Assembly: GCF_011682045.1 (NCBI RefSeq)
Contig: NZ_VVIW01000004.1
Location: 248,001-312,000 of the forward strand
Direction of reading: 5' to 3'
Origin: Massilia aquatica
Lineage (GTDB): Bacteria > Pseudomonadota > Gammaproteobacteria > Burkholderiales > Burkholderiaceae_D
DNA: 64,000 nucleotides
Position numbers and translations under genes: made by a program. This document shows, piece after piece, positions 1 to 8,634 of the stretch (positions are counted from its first letter, which is position 1; every line of letters begins with the position of its first letter). The notes below the pieces were generated by a model. That model saw nothing but the letters and a program-made list of their open reading frames with translations. It made no database searches and was not told the origin of the DNA.

Positions 1-334
1 CATCGACGCCGTCCATTTCGTACAGTACCTTGCCTGGCTGGATTTCAGCGACGTAGTACTCCGGGTTACCTTTACCGTTACCCATACGGACTTCAGCTGG
101 CTTGTTCGAAATTGGCTTGTCCGGGAAAATACGGATCCAAATACGACCACCGCGCTTGATGTGACGGGTCATGGCACGACGAGCTGCTTCGATCTGACGA
201 GCAGTGATACGGCCGCGGGCAACTGCCTTCAGACCGAATTCACCGAACGAGACAGCGGTGCCGCGTGTGTGCGAAATGCCGGTGTTACGGCCTTTCTGCT
301 CTTTACGATACTTCCTGCGTGCTGGTTGCAGCAT
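1..334 (-). CDS. rplP: 50S ribosomal protein L16, partial
   Basis: Ribosomal protein L16, which sits near the peptidyl-transferase centre and tRNA elbow on the large subunit. The N-terminal 111 residues are present; the C-terminal ~27 are cut by the window edge. The start [17 protein letters not shown] and the later [20 protein letters not shown] stretch are typical of L16. The ATG lies two bases after the rpsC stop codon, and its AGGAG ribosome-binding site is inside the end of rpsC, so translation is coupled. It is the eighth gene of the S10-type operon in this window. Confidence 0.98.
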   Translation of the reverse strand, partial: MLQPARRKYRKEQKGRNTGISHTRGTAVSFGEFGLKAVARGRITARQIEAARRAMTRHIKRGGRIWIRIFPDKPISNKPAEVRMGNGKGNPEYYVAEIQPGKVLYEMDGVD

Positions 335-336
335 GA

Positions 337-1188
337 TTATTCTCCTGCTTTCTCAGCTGGTGCAGCAGCAGCCGCTTCCGGCTTCTTCACTGCGACTGCA
401 GGACGAGCACGGACGACTGGAGCGCCAGTTGGGGTTGAACCTGGACGACCGCCTGGAGCACCGGCTGGACGCGGACGACCTGCTGGCTTGCCATCATCAC
501 GGCGCGGACCGCGGCTCTTCTTCTCGTCAGCCGGGGTATCGATGACTGGTGCGTCGCCGTTCGGCGCGCGGTCACCCTTGTATACCCAGACCTTGACGCC
601 GATGATGCCGTAGGTCGTTGCTGCTTCGCTGGTGCCATAATCGATATCGGCGCGCAGGGTGTGCAGAGGCACGCGGCCTTCGCGGTACCACTCTTTACGT
701 GCGATTTCGATGCCGTTCAGACGGCCCGACGACATGATCTTGATGCCCAGGGCACCCAGACGCATGGCGTTTTGCATGGCGCGCTTCATAGCGCGGCGGA
801 ACATGATGCGCTTTTCCAGCTGCTGCGAGATCGAATCGGCGATCAGCTGCGAGTCGATTTCCGGCTTGCGGATTTCTTCGATGTTCACGTGCACAGGAAC
901 GCCCATGATCTTGGTCAGCGCCGACTTCAGTACTTCGATGTCTTCGCCTTTTTTACCAATGACCACGCCTGGACGCGAGCTGTAGATCGTGAAGCGCGCG
1001 TTCTTGGCAGGACGCTCGATGACGATGCGGCCAACCGAAGCGTTCTTCAGTTTCTTTTTCAGGAACGCACGTGCCTTGAGATCTTCGTTCAGCATTTGGG
1101 CAAAGTTACCATTGCCCGCGTACCAACGCGATGCCCAGTTACGGGTTACTGACAGGCGAAAGCCTGTTGGATGAATCTTCTGTCCCAT
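337..1188 (-). CDS. rpsC: 30S ribosomal protein S3
   Basis: Ribosomal protein S3, at the mRNA entry tunnel of the small subunit. It starts [20 protein letters not shown]. The KH RNA-binding region includes [14 protein letters not shown] (about residues 72-85), and the C-terminal S3 domain ends near residue 215. The protein is 283 residues, about 50 longer than the E. coli protein. The extra tail (about 215-283) is a basic, Pro/Ala/Arg-rich low-complexity extension that is probably disordered. Tails of this kind are known in betaproteobacterial S3, though this one is long. It lies between rplV and rplP in the S10 operon. Confidence 0.97.
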   Translation of the reverse strand: MGQKIHPTGFRLSVTRNWASRWYAGNGNFAQMLNEDLKARAFLKKKLKNASVGRIVIERPAKNARFTIYSSRPGVVIGKKGEDIEVLKSALTKIMGVPVHVNIEEIRKPEIDSQLIADSISQQLEKRIMFRRAMKRAMQNAMRLGALGIKIMSSGRLNGIEIARKEWYREGRVPLHTLRADIDYGTSEAATTYGIIGVKVWVYKGDRAPNGDAPVIDTPADEKKSRGPRRDDGKPAGRPRPAGAPGGRPGSTPTGAPVVRARPAVAVKKPEAAAAAPAEKAGE

Positions 1189-1197
1189 CGTGACCCC

Positions 1198-1527
1198 TTA
1201 GTTGCCGACAGTCACGTAGATGTGACAGGATTGTTTTGAGATGCGATCACCCCGGCCTTTAGCGCGTGCAGTGAAGCGCTTCAGGATAGGACCCTTTTCA
1301 ACGTAGATCTGGACGACCTTCAGCTCGTCGATGTCAGCGCCATCATTGTGCTCGGCGTTCGCGATGGCGGACTCCAGAACCTTCTTGATGATCGTTGCAC
1401 CTTTTTTCGGGCTGAACTGCAAGATGTTGAGTGCTGCGTCAACTTTCTTGCCACGGATCAGATCGGCAACCAGACGACCTTTTTGGTCGGACAGGCGCAC
1501 ACCTTTGAGGATAGCTTTGGTTTCCAT
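1198..1527 (-). CDS. rplV: 50S ribosomal protein L22
   Basis: Ribosomal protein L22, which lines the peptide exit tunnel. It has 109 residues, the normal length, starting [23 protein letters not shown]. The tunnel beta-hairpin region with [14 protein letters not shown] is intact; this is where macrolide resistance changes arise in other bacteria. Its ATG overlaps the rpsS stop codon by one base (TAATG), so the two are translationally coupled. Confidence 0.98.
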   Translation of the reverse strand: METKAILKGVRLSDQKGRLVADLIRGKKVDAALNILQFSPKKGATIIKKVLESAIANAEHNDGADIDELKVVQIYVEKGPILKRFTARAKGRGDRISKQSCHIYVTVGN

Positions 1528-1802
1528 TATTTCTTCGCCTTCTTGTCAGCGGCATGGCCCTTGAACGTACGGGTCAGTGCGAATTCGCCGAGCTTGTGAC
1601 CAACCATGTTCTCGGAGATGTATACCGGCACGTGGAGCTTGCCGTTATGCACTGCGATCGTCAGGCCGATGAAGTCTGGCGAGATCGTCGAACGGCGCGA
1701 CCAGGTTTTGACTGGCTTCTTGTCTTTGTTCGCTTGCGCGGTTTCGACTTTTTTCACCAGGTGGGCGTCGATAAACGGCCCTTTTTTCAATGAACGTGTC
1801 AT
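1527..1802 (-). CDS. rpsS: 30S ribosomal protein S19
   Basis: Ribosomal protein S19 of the small-subunit head, which contacts S13 and the A-site finger. It has 91 residues with the signature start [20 protein letters not shown] and the family segment [23 protein letters not shown]. It lies nine bases after rplB and overlaps rplV by one base. Confidence 0.98.
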   Translation of the reverse strand: MTRSLKKGPFIDAHLVKKVETAQANKDKKPVKTWSRRSTISPDFIGLTIAVHNGKLHVPVYISENMVGHKLGEFALTRTFKGHAADKKAKK

Positions 1803-1811
1803 GTCTTATCC

Positions 1812-2639
1812 TTATTTCTTGCCGCGGCGCGAGACGATCATCGAAGTCGTACGCTTGTTACGGCGCGTCTTCTTACCCTTCGTCTGTTGGCCCCAAGGCG
1901 ACACTGGATGACGACCAGCTGCGGTTTTACCTTCACCACCACCGTGCGGGTGATCGACCGGGTTCATGACCACACCGCGAACGGTAGGACGAACACCGCG
2001 CCAGCGCATCGCGCCAGCTTTACCGATCTTGCGCAGGCTGTGCTCGGCATTACCGACTTCGCCAACCGTTGCACGGCATTCGATGTGCACGCGGCGCACT
2101 TCACCCGAGCGCAGACGCACTTGAGCGTAGGTACCTTCACGCGCCATCAGAACAACACCAGCGCCGGCGGTACGTGCCATCTGGGCACCTTTACCTGGCA
2201 GCATCTCGACGCAATGCATCACGGTGCCGACTGGGATGTTACGGATAGGCAGGCAGTTGCCCGACTTGATCGGCGCTTCCGAACCGTTCATCACCGAATC
2301 GCCAACGGACATGCCCTTGGTTGCGATGATGTACTGGCGCTCACCGTCTGCATAGCACAGCAGGGCGATGTTCGCGGTACGGTTTGGATCGTATTCGATA
2401 CGCTCGACCTTTGCCGGAATACCATCCTTCTGACGCTTGAAGTCGATCAGGCGATAGTGCTGCTTATGACCACCGCCGATGTGGCGGGTGGTGATGTGAC
2501 CGTTGTTGTTACGGCCGGCAGTTTTCGATTTCTTTTCAACCAGGGCTGCGAACGGACGACCTTTGTACAGGTCCGGGTTCACAACCTTCACCATGCCGCG
2601 ACGGCCTGGTGAGGTTGGTTTCATCTTTACGAGTGCCAT
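1812..2639 (-). CDS. rplB: 50S ribosomal protein L2
   Basis: Ribosomal protein L2, needed for subunit association and peptidyl-transferase activity. It has 275 residues. The conserved [14 protein letters not shown] block near the C-terminus contains the catalytically important histidine, and the tail is basic. The start codon overlaps the last base of rplW. Confidence 0.98.
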   Translation of the reverse strand: MALVKMKPTSPGRRGMVKVVNPDLYKGRPFAALVEKKSKTAGRNNNGHITTRHIGGGHKQHYRLIDFKRQKDGIPAKVERIEYDPNRTANIALLCYADGERQYIIATKGMSVGDSVMNGSEAPIKSGNCLPIRNIPVGTVMHCVEMLPGKGAQMARTAGAGVVLMAREGTYAQVRLRSGEVRRVHIECRATVGEVGNAEHSLRKIGKAGAMRWRGVRPTVRGVVMNPVDHPHGGGEGKTAAGRHPVSPWGQQTKGKKTRRNKRTTSMIVSRRGKK

Positions 2640-2956
2640 TATTTAGCCTCCTCGGAGAAGTTGATTTCCTGGCCAGGCTTGAGGCACACGAAAGCACGCT
2701 TGGTATGGTTGCGACGGCCATTGAAACGGCCCGAACGCTTTTGTTTACCTTGGCGATTGGCTGTCTGCACCGACAGCACTTCAACCTTGAACAACAGTTC
2801 AACGGCTGCCTTGATTTCAGGCTTGGTCGCATCCGGCAATACGCGGAACACGATCTGCTCGTTCTTTTCCGCGACCATGGTGGCCTTCTCGGAAATGACC
2901 GGCGCCTGGAGCACCTTCATCAGGCGCTCTTCGGAAAATTTGATTACGCCGCTCAT
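2639..2956 (-). CDS. rplW: 50S ribosomal protein L23
   Basis: Ribosomal protein L23, at the exit-tunnel mouth, where it docks trigger factor and SRP. It has 105 residues, starting [21 protein letters not shown], with the conserved [16 protein letters not shown] region. The start overlaps the rplD stop by four bases (ATGA). The conserved VISEKATMV motif follows about residue 20, so the N-terminus is a little longer than in E. coli; no better internal start was seen. Confidence 0.97.
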   Translation of the reverse strand: MSGVIKFSEERLMKVLQAPVISEKATMVAEKNEQIVFRVLPDATKPEIKAAVELLFKVEVLSVQTANRQGKQKRSGRFNGRRNHTKRAFVCLKPGQEINFSEEAK

Positions 2957-3579
2957 GCGAACATCTCCTCGATCTTGGCCAGTGCTGCTTTGGTGACCAC
3001 GATTTTTTTGTAGAACACCAGCGACATCGGATCGGCCTGATGCGGCTCAACGACGAGCACGTTCGGCAGATTGCGCGATGCCAGCAACAGGTTCTGGTTA
3101 TCCGCGAGGTTGTCAGCGATGATCAGGACCGATTCCAGACCCATGCCCTGCAGCTTTTGCGACAGCAGCTTGGTTTTAGGAGCATCGATGTTCATGCCTT
3201 CAACCACAACCAGGCGCTCTTCGCGGGCCAGTTGCGACAGGATCGAGCAGATACCTGCGCGATACATCTTCTTGTTCACTTTGTGGGTGAAGTTTTCGTC
3301 AGGCGAGTTCGGGAAAATCCGACCGCCGCCGCGCCACAGTGGCGAGGACGACATACCAGCACGCGCGCGGCCGGTACCTTTTTGGCGCCATGGCTTCTTG
3401 GTCGTGTGGTGAACTTCTTCACGATCTTTCTGCTTGCGGTTACCGCCACGTGCGTTGGCAGCGTAGGCGACGACGATCTGGTGGATCAGCGCTTCGTTGT
3501 AGTCACGACCGAAAACGGTATCGGCTGCGGCGACGTTCGAACCTGCTTGACCTTGCTCATTCAGAAGCTTGAGTTCCAT
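2953..3579 (-). CDS. rplD: 50S ribosomal protein L4
   Basis: Ribosomal protein L4, an exit-tunnel protein. In E. coli it also represses the S10 operon through its leader. It has 208 residues. The extended tunnel loop includes [20 protein letters not shown]. Because rpsJ and its leader are not upstream of rplC here, any L4 feedback would have to act on a different leader. It lies two bases after rplC and overlaps rplW by four. Confidence 0.98.
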   Translation of the reverse strand: MELKLLNEQGQAGSNVAAADTVFGRDYNEALIHQIVVAYAANARGGNRKQKDREEVHHTTKKPWRQKGTGRARAGMSSSPLWRGGGRIFPNSPDENFTHKVNKKMYRAGICSILSQLAREERLVVVEGMNIDAPKTKLLSQKLQGMGLESVLIIADNLADNQNLLLASRNLPNVLVVEPHQADPMSLVFYKKIVVTKAALAKIEEMFA

Positions 3580-3581
3580 AA

Positions 3582-4238
3582 TTAAGCTCCCTTCTGAACT
3601 TTGGATTTAATAGCTGGCGAAACGATCACCTGGCCATTTTTCGCACCTGGTACGGCACCTTTGACCAGCAACAGCTGACGGTCGGCATCAATACGGGCGA
3701 TTTCGAGATTCTGTACGGTACGATTCACGTCACCGAGGTGACCGGTCATGCGCTTACCAGGGAAAACACGACCTGGATCCTGCGCCATACCGATGGAACC
3801 TGGAACGTTGTGCGAACGCGAGTTACCGTGCGTTGCGCGACCGGAAGCGAAGTGGTAACGCTTGATGACGCCGGCGTAACCCTTACCGATCGTAACGCCC
3901 TGGACGTCGATCTTCTGACCGACTTCGAACAGGGAAGCGGCGACAACATCGCCAGCTTTCAGTTCGGCTGCTTTACCCGCGTCGACGCGGAATTCGCGCA
4001 ACATGGTGCCAGCTTCGACGCCGGCTTTAGCGTGGTGACCCGCAACAGCTTTGGTCACGCGGGAAGCGCGACGTTGACCGAATGCGACCTGGACAGCGGA
4101 ATAACCATCTGTTTCAGGGGTTTTGATTTGTGCGACACGGTTGTTCGACACGTCCAGAACGGTGACAGGGATCGAGTCCCCTTCATCCGTAAAGATGCGC
4201 ATCATTCCAACCTTGCGACCGAGAAGGCCTAGGCTCAT
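3582..4238 (-). CDS. rplC: 50S ribosomal protein L3
   Basis: Ribosomal protein L3, an early assembly protein near the peptidyl-transferase centre. It has 218 residues, starting [21 protein letters not shown]. The [31 protein letters not shown] central loop is intact; its glutamine is the PrmB methylation site in enterobacteria. It is the first gene of the S10-type operon here. In most relatives rpsJ lies directly upstream; here the nearest upstream coding region on this strand is a hypothetical gene beyond a 460-bp spacer, so rplC probably has its own promoter. Confidence 0.98.
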   Translation of the reverse strand: MSLGLLGRKVGMMRIFTDEGDSIPVTVLDVSNNRVAQIKTPETDGYSAVQVAFGQRRASRVTKAVAGHHAKAGVEAGTMLREFRVDAGKAAELKAGDVVAASLFEVGQKIDVQGVTIGKGYAGVIKRYHFASGRATHGNSRSHNVPGSIGMAQDPGRVFPGKRMTGHLGDVNRTVQNLEIARIDADRQLLLVKGAVPGAKNGQVIVSPAIKSKVQKGA

Positions 4239-4336
4239 TTTTTCTCCATTCCCACCTGCGATTGGGCGGGGCTGACTGTTTAACTACCAAGTAAAGGACA
4301 GATTCAAAAACACACGAATCCATACCGAAGCCGGCT

Positions 4337-4365
4337 AGGATAGCACGCAAAAAGGCTTGACGCAA
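4337..4365 (-). promoter_or_regulatory. Candidate sigma-70 promoter for the rplC operon
   Basis: On the minus strand a -35-like TTGCGT (4360-4365) and a -10-like TATCCT (4337-4342) are separated by exactly 17 bases. Transcription would start about 90 bases upstream of rplC. Each box matches consensus only partly. The rest of 4239-4491 shows no other clear feature. A promoter is expected here because the operon is cut off from rpsJ. Confidence 0.45.
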
Positions 4366-4491
4366 CAACTTAGTTGGAGGTATGTCGATGTGTTGTACGG
4401 CGGGTGAGGCAGGTGTGATGCGCGAGGTATTCGAGGGGGGCGCAAAAGCGCACAAAAACGGATATTGCCATTGTTTTCGCTAGCTTTTTAT

Positions 4492-4572
4492 CCGTCTCCC
4501 CCGCGCAGGCGGGGGGTCCATAGCACCTCTGAGCAAAGGTGCTATGGGCCCCCGCCTTCGCGGGGGAGACGG
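4492..4572. repeat. Long near-perfect inverted repeat (REP/BIME-like)
   Basis: Two 36-37-base arms, 4492-4528 and 4537-4572, are nearly perfect inverted copies around an eight-base loop. The arms begin CCGTCTCCCCCGCG and carry the CCCCGCnnnGCGGGGG core common in extragenic palindromes of high-GC proteobacteria. It lies between the rplC promoter region and the hypothetical gene at 4699, near the left junction of the accessory block. It could act as a bidirectional terminator or be a REP-type mobile remnant. Confidence 0.8.
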
Positions 4573-4595
4573 TCTTGCGGTTCGTGGCTCGAAAC

Positions 4596-4689
4596 GCGTT
4601 TGCGTTTGCGTTTGCGTTTGCGTTTGCGTTTGCGTTTGCGTTATTGCGTTTGCGTTATTGCGTTTGCGTTATTGCGTTGGTTTGCGTTA
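4596..4689. repeat. Simple sequence repeat GCGTTT / GCGTTATT
   Basis: A hexamer tandem array of GCGTTT units (about eight, 4596-4642) runs into further units interrupted by ATT (GCGTTATTGCGTTT type) to about 4689. It ends about ten bases from the stop codon of the hypothetical gene at 4699-5202. It is AT-richer than the surroundings. The array would be prone to slippage; whether it affects any gene is unknown. Confidence 0.85.
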
Positions 4690-4698
4690 TTAGGTTGA

Positions 4699-5202
4699 TT
4701 AACGCGCCAGCGGCTGTCCGCCCGAACCGAGCCGCAGGCGGGCCCAGAACTGCGCCAGGCGCTCCCACAGCCCGCGCCGCACCTTGCCGCTGCGCAGGCG
4801 CGTCTCGCCCGCCATCGGCACCGCCATTTCCCAGCGCACCGGATAGATATTGACGCGCTTGGTGTAGCGGCTCAACAGCGCGGTGGTCTCGACCCCGGCG
4901 AAATCGAGGTGCCGGTCCAGCAGGAACACGAACATCGGCTCGACATGCTGCTTCTTGCCGCGCGTGCTCACTTCGACGCAGGACGGCAGGATCACGCCAT
5001 CGCTCAGGGTGGTGTTGGCCGCCACAATATAATGGCCGAGCGGATCGAGCGGCACCGCGTCCAGGCTGGTCGGGCGCACGAACGACTCGCCATTGCCCAG
5101 GTTGACTTCCTCGTCGATCGCCCATTCCCAGATAGGATAGGCGGCAAAGTCGGCATGCGAGACCTTGCGGATGGAACGGCGGATAGCAAGATCTGGGGTC
5201 AT
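4699..5202 (-). CDS. Hypothetical protein beside the ter genes
   Basis: A 167-residue protein that I do not recognise. From the chosen start MTPDLAIRRSIRKVS it has an acidic WEWAIDEEVNLGNGESF segment, a central beta-rich region with a single conserved-looking cysteine (LPSCVEVS), and a basic C-terminus (RSGKVRRGLWERL). No signal peptide or membrane span is seen. The frame stays open to an upstream ATG at 5331 (210 residues); 5202 was preferred by protein appearance, although neither start has a good ribosome-binding site. It is divergent from terD across a 256-bp region with a dyad, so it may share regulation with the Ter module. Confidence 0.6.
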   Translation of the reverse strand: MTPDLAIRRSIRKVSHADFAAYPIWEWAIDEEVNLGNGESFVRPTSLDAVPLDPLGHYIVAANTTLSDGVILPSCVEVSTRGKKQHVEPMFVFLLDRHLDFAGVETTALLSRYTKRVNIYPVRWEMAVPMAGETRLRSGKVRRGLWERLAQFWARLRLGSGGQPLAR

Positions 5203-5339
5203 GGACAGTATGGTAAAGCCTGGAGGTAACCTCGCCAGTTTATGGCCAGCGGTGATTTCTGTCCAGCAACGCCCAGAGCGGCGTGACGCGAAAACCTCAA
5301 AAACAGAATTTAGCGCTTGCCTACTAATCATGTGCGCCC

Positions 5340-5368
5340 ATATACAGTGCGGCTGGCACGTTGTATAT
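5340..5368. promoter_or_regulatory. Dyad in the divergent terD control region
   Basis: ATATACA-GTGC and GCAC-gt-TGTATAT form an imperfect 29-base dyad centred near 5353, between the divergent hypothetical gene and terD. The size and symmetry suit a dimeric regulator or an overlapping -10 element. No known operator was recognised, and the regulator is unknown. Confidence 0.4.
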
Positions 5369-5458
5369 TACGACCGGAAATTGCAACACTGTAATTTTGT
5401 TATCACCGCCAGGATGCTGGCGTGAAAGTGTCCCTCAACCCGTTACAAGGAGTTCTAC

Positions 5459-6034
5459 ATGGCAATCAGTTTGCAAAAAGGCGGCAACGTCAACCTCAGC
5501 AAGGAAGCTCCGGGACTGACCAAGGTCGTTATCGGCCTCGGCTGGGATCCGCGCGCGACCGACGGCAGCGCGTTCGACCTCGACGGCAGCGCTTTCATGC
5601 TCAAGGCTGACGGTAAAGTGCGCGCCGATGCGGATTTCATTTTCTACAACAACCTCAAGTCGAGCGATGGTTCGGTGGTGCATGCGGGTGACAACACCTC
5701 GGGCGCCGGCGAAGGCGACGACGAGAAGGTCAATGTCGACCTGAGCGCGGTACCGGCCGACATCGACAAGATCTCGTTCTGCGTGACCATTCACGAAGCC
5801 GAGTCGCGCAAGCAGAACTTCGGCATGGTCGGCAAGGCCTACATCCGCTGCCTGAACGCCGACGGCGACAAGGAACTGGCGCGTTACGACCTGTCCGAAG
5901 ACGGCTCGACCGAAACGGCGATGATCTTCGGCGAGCTCTATCGCGCCGGCGCCGAGTGGAAGTTCAAGGCGATCGGCCAGGGCTTCGCTGGCGGCCTGGG
6001 GCCTCTGGCCAAGTCGTTCGGCGTCGACGCGTAA
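5459..6034 (+). CDS. terD: TerD family calcium-binding stress protein
   Basis: A cytoplasmic TerD-family beta-sandwich protein of 191 residues, the standard length. The start [20 protein letters not shown] follows an AAGGAG site. The acidic loop [17 protein letters not shown] (about 29-45) is the calcium-binding region of the family, and the end [24 protein letters not shown] is typical of TerD/TerE. Family members contribute to tellurite, phage and colicin tolerance by an unresolved mechanism. It is the first gene of the ter cluster. A strong hairpin separates it from the next gene, so it may be expressed at a higher level. Confidence 0.93.
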   Translation: MAISLQKGGNVNLSKEAPGLTKVVIGLGWDPRATDGSAFDLDGSAFMLKADGKVRADADFIFYNNLKSSDGSVVHAGDNTSGAGEGDDEKVNVDLSAVPADIDKISFCVTIHEAESRKQNFGMVGKAYIRCLNADGDKELARYDLSEDGSTETAMIFGELYRAGAEWKFKAIGQGFAGGLGPLAKSFGVDA

Positions 6035-6062
6035 AGCCCGACCCGCCCGACCCGCAGGTTTG

Positions 6063-6104
6063 CGCCCGCAAGGATCGCTGCTTCAGAGCGGCGCCTTGCG
6101 GGCG
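6063..6104 (+). terminator. Hairpin between terD and the TerD-vWA gene
   Basis: A perfect 11-base inverted repeat (CGCCCGCAAGG at 6063-6073, its complement at 6094-6104) surrounds a 20-base loop that can pair internally. No long T-run follows. It may be an attenuator or an mRNA-stabilising end that limits read-through into the downstream genes. Confidence 0.5.
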
Positions 6105-6228
6105 TTGTGACGTGTGGACCTGCGTATGTATATTTGTGCGCGTCGACAAGCTCCAGCTGTAGAGTCGTCTTTAGGGCGACGGACAACACGTCGTACCGTT
6201 TACCTGACTCTTCCTGAAAACAAACACC

Positions 6229-7551
6229 ATGGAAAACTTATCACGCGGGCAGCGCTTGCCGCTGGCTGGCATCGCCCCCAACGGCCGCATCGAGATCGGC
6301 CTGGCCGCCAGCGGCCTGCGCCTCGACTTCGCCTGCTTCGGCCTGGGCGCCGACGGCAAGCTGCTCGATGAGTCGTACATGACCTTCTTCAACCAGCCGC
6401 GCACGCCCTGCGGCGGCGCCGTGCTGGCCGACATCCCCGGCGACCTGAGCGGTTTTTCCATCGATACCGGCCTGCTGCCGGCCAACATCGACCAGCTGGC
6501 CATCACCGCCAGCGTCGATGGCGACGGCACCCTGTCGCAGCTGGCCAGCGGCCACCTGCGCCTGCTCGCCGGCGGCGCTGAACAAGCCCGCTTCGCCTTT
6601 TCCGGAAAAGATTTTGCCGAGGAACGCGCCATCATGCTGGGCAAGCTGTACCGCAAAGACGGCCAGTGGCGCTTCATGGCGGTCGGCCAGGGCTTCAACG
6701 GCGGCCTGGACGCGCTGGTGGCGCACTTCGGCGGCGCCGTCGCCGCACCGGCCCCGGCAGCCGCGCCCGCCCCTGCCCCTGCCCGCATCTCGCTCGAAAA
6801 ACGCATCGCCAGCAGCGCGCCGCACCTGGTCAGCCTGGTCAAGCACGCCACCGTCTCGCTGGAAAAGGCCGGCCTGTCCGAGCACCGCGCCAAGGTCGCC
6901 CTGGTGCTGGATATTTCCGGGTCCATGAGGTCGCTTTACAAAAAGGGCCTGGTACAGCAATTCGCCGACCGCATCCTGGCCCTGGGCTGCAAGTTCGACG
7001 ACGACGGCGAGATCGACGTCTTCCTGTTCGGCAAAAATGTCCACCAGCCCGCCCCCATGACCCTGGCCAACGCGCGCAACTACATCCGCGACGTGGTCGA
7101 AGCCCATCCGCTCGAAGCCGATACCTGCTACGGCAAGGCGATGGAAGCGGTACGCCGTTTCTACTTCCCCGACGCCAACGGCGGCGAGCGCAAGAGCGTG
7201 CAGTCGGCACCGGTGCCGGTGTTCGTGATGTTCGTCACCGACGGTTCCACCTCGGACAAATCCGTGACCGAAAAACAGCTGCGCTGGGCCAGCCAGGAGC
7301 CTATTTTCTGGCAATTCATGGGCATCGGCAAAGGCAAGAAATCGAAAAGCAAGAAGCTGGCGGCATTCGCCCACTCCGACTTCCCCTTTCTCGAACAACT
7401 CGACGAACTGCCCGGCCGCCTGATCGACAACGCCGACTACTTTTCGGTCGAATCGCCCGACGAACATTCAGATTCGGCGTTGTACGACTTGCTCATGGCA
7501 GAATACCCGGGCTGGATCACACTGGCAAAACAACACCGCCTGCTCGCCTAG
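6229..7551 (+). CDS. terF: TerD domain plus von Willebrand A domain protein (TerF-like)
   Basis: A 440-residue two-domain protein. Residues about 1-175 are TerD-like (ending WRFMAVGQGFNGGLDALVAHFGG), followed by an Ala/Pro linker. From about 215 comes a vWA domain with the MIDAS motif DISGSM and the later MFVTDGSTSD. The domain order and length match TerF, which is thought to assemble Ter complexes on metal-bound surfaces. No signal peptide was found. The N-terminal TerD domain lacks the acidic calcium loop seen in the gene before. The gene begins the run of seven closely spaced ter genes. Confidence 0.88.
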   Translation: MENLSRGQRLPLAGIAPNGRIEIGLAASGLRLDFACFGLGADGKLLDESYMTFFNQPRTPCGGAVLADIPGDLSGFSIDTGLLPANIDQLAITASVDGDGTLSQLASGHLRLLAGGAEQARFAFSGKDFAEERAIMLGKLYRKDGQWRFMAVGQGFNGGLDALVAHFGGAVAAPAPAAAPAPAPARISLEKRIASSAPHLVSLVKHATVSLEKAGLSEHRAKVALVLDISGSMRSLYKKGLVQQFADRILALGCKFDDDGEIDVFLFGKNVHQPAPMTLANARNYIRDVVEAHPLEADTCYGKAMEAVRRFYFPDANGGERKSVQSAPVPVFVMFVTDGSTSDKSVTEKQLRWASQEPIFWQFMGIGKGKKSKSKKLAAFAHSDFPFLEQLDELPGRLIDNADYFSVESPDEHSDSALYDLLMAEYPGWITLAKQHRLLA

Positions 7552-7599
7552 CACGACAGCAACAATAACAACAATTCCGATTTAATAAGAAAGCAACTC

Positions 7600-8634
7600 A
7601 TGCGTGTCTGGTTCAACAGGACGTTTTCGTCCGTGTACGCGGCGATTGGCCTCATCCGTGAAGCCGATCTGGAAGGCCGTTTCCACCTCATCTACAGCAA
7701 TGCCAATCCGCACGCCCTGGCCGGGCGCGTGGCGCACGAATTCTTCATCGAGCCGACCGGCCTGGATAACGAGCAATACATCGACTGGTGCCTGGCCTTT
7801 TGCCGCGAGCACCGGGTGGAGATCTTCATTGCCGGCCGCCTGTCGACCGAACTGGCCAGCGCCCACGCCCGCTTCGAAGCCCAAGGCACGCGCGTGCTCA
7901 GCGCCGCCACGCAAGAGCAGCTCGAACTGATCCACGACAAGGCGCGTTTCTACGCCACCACTAACCTGCCCGGCGCCCCGGTGGCCGAATTCCGCGTGTT
8001 TGAAAACATCGCCCAGTTCGACGCCCACTACGCCGAACTGCGCGCGCGTTATCCGACATTGTGCGTCAAGCCTTCGCGCTCGGTGTACGGCCTCGGGTTC
8101 GCCATCCTCGACGAAGAGCGCAGCAGCGCCGCCCTGCTGCTGGCCGGCGCCGAATATCACATCGGCTACCAGGACATGCGGCGCGGCCTGGCCGAGCTGG
8201 GCGAGTTCCGCACCATGCTGCTGATGGCCTACCTGGACGGCCATGAATACAGCGTCGACTGCGTGGGCGACAACGGCCGCCTGGTGACCGCCGTGTCACG
8301 CAAGAAACCGATGACGCCCGGGCGCGGCCAGCTGATCGACATGCGCGCCGACATCCTTGAAGCAACCAGCCAGCTGACCCGCATCCACGGCCTGAACGGC
8401 GCCTTCAATGTCCAGTTCCGCGAAGGCGACGGCAAGCTGCACCTGCTCGAAATCAATCCGCGCATGTCGGGCGGCATCGGCATGGCCTGCGTAGCCGGCC
8501 CCAACCTGCCCTACATCGCCCTGAAAGGCTTTGCCGACGGTTTCGACACGGTGACGGTGCCGCCGGTGCGCGACGGCATCCGCGTGGCCGAACTGAGCGC
8601 GCCGGCCGAGCTGCATTCGGTGGACCTGCTGTGA
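7600..8634 (+). CDS. ATP-grasp enzyme of the Ter biosynthetic module
   Basis: A 344-residue ATP-grasp family ligase, starting MRVWFNRTFSSVYAAIGLI. The N-terminal Rossmann-like domain is followed by a CVKPSRSVYGLGF nucleotide-binding loop. The C-terminal GAFNVQFREGDGKLHLLEINPRMSGG carries the metal-binding glutamate and asparagine of the family. Such enzymes link a carboxylate to an amine or thiol using ATP. The substrate is unknown; in Ter gene neighbourhoods the enzyme is proposed to help build a nucleoside-like compound. Its stop overlaps the next start by four bases. Confidence 0.85.
   Translation: MRVWFNRTFSSVYAAIGLIREADLEGRFHLIYSNANPHALAGRVAHEFFIEPTGLDNEQYIDWCLAFCREHRVEIFIAGRLSTELASAHARFEAQGTRVLSAATQEQLELIHDKARFYATTNLPGAPVAEFRVFENIAQFDAHYAELRARYPTLCVKPSRSVYGLGFAILDEERSSAALLLAGAEYHIGYQDMRRGLAELGEFRTMLLMAYLDGHEYSVDCVGDNGRLVTAVSRKKPMTPGRGQLIDMRADILEATSQLTRIHGLNGAFNVQFREGDGKLHLLEINPRMSGGIGMACVAGPNLPYIALKGFADGFDTVTVPPVRDGIRVAELSAPAELHSVDLL

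Noticed and set aside
4465-4853. Plus-strand open frames encoding FAFAFA/LRLRLR repeats
   Set aside because: They come from the GCGTTT tandem array and have no initiation site or family resemblance; the minus-strand gene at 4699-5202 explains the flanking coding signal.
6241-7467. A 408-residue open frame antisense to the TerD-vWA gene
   Set aside because: It is a GC-rich shadow frame of a clearly conserved gene; the composition (Gly/Ala/Val/His-rich) is typical of antisense frames in high-GC DNA.
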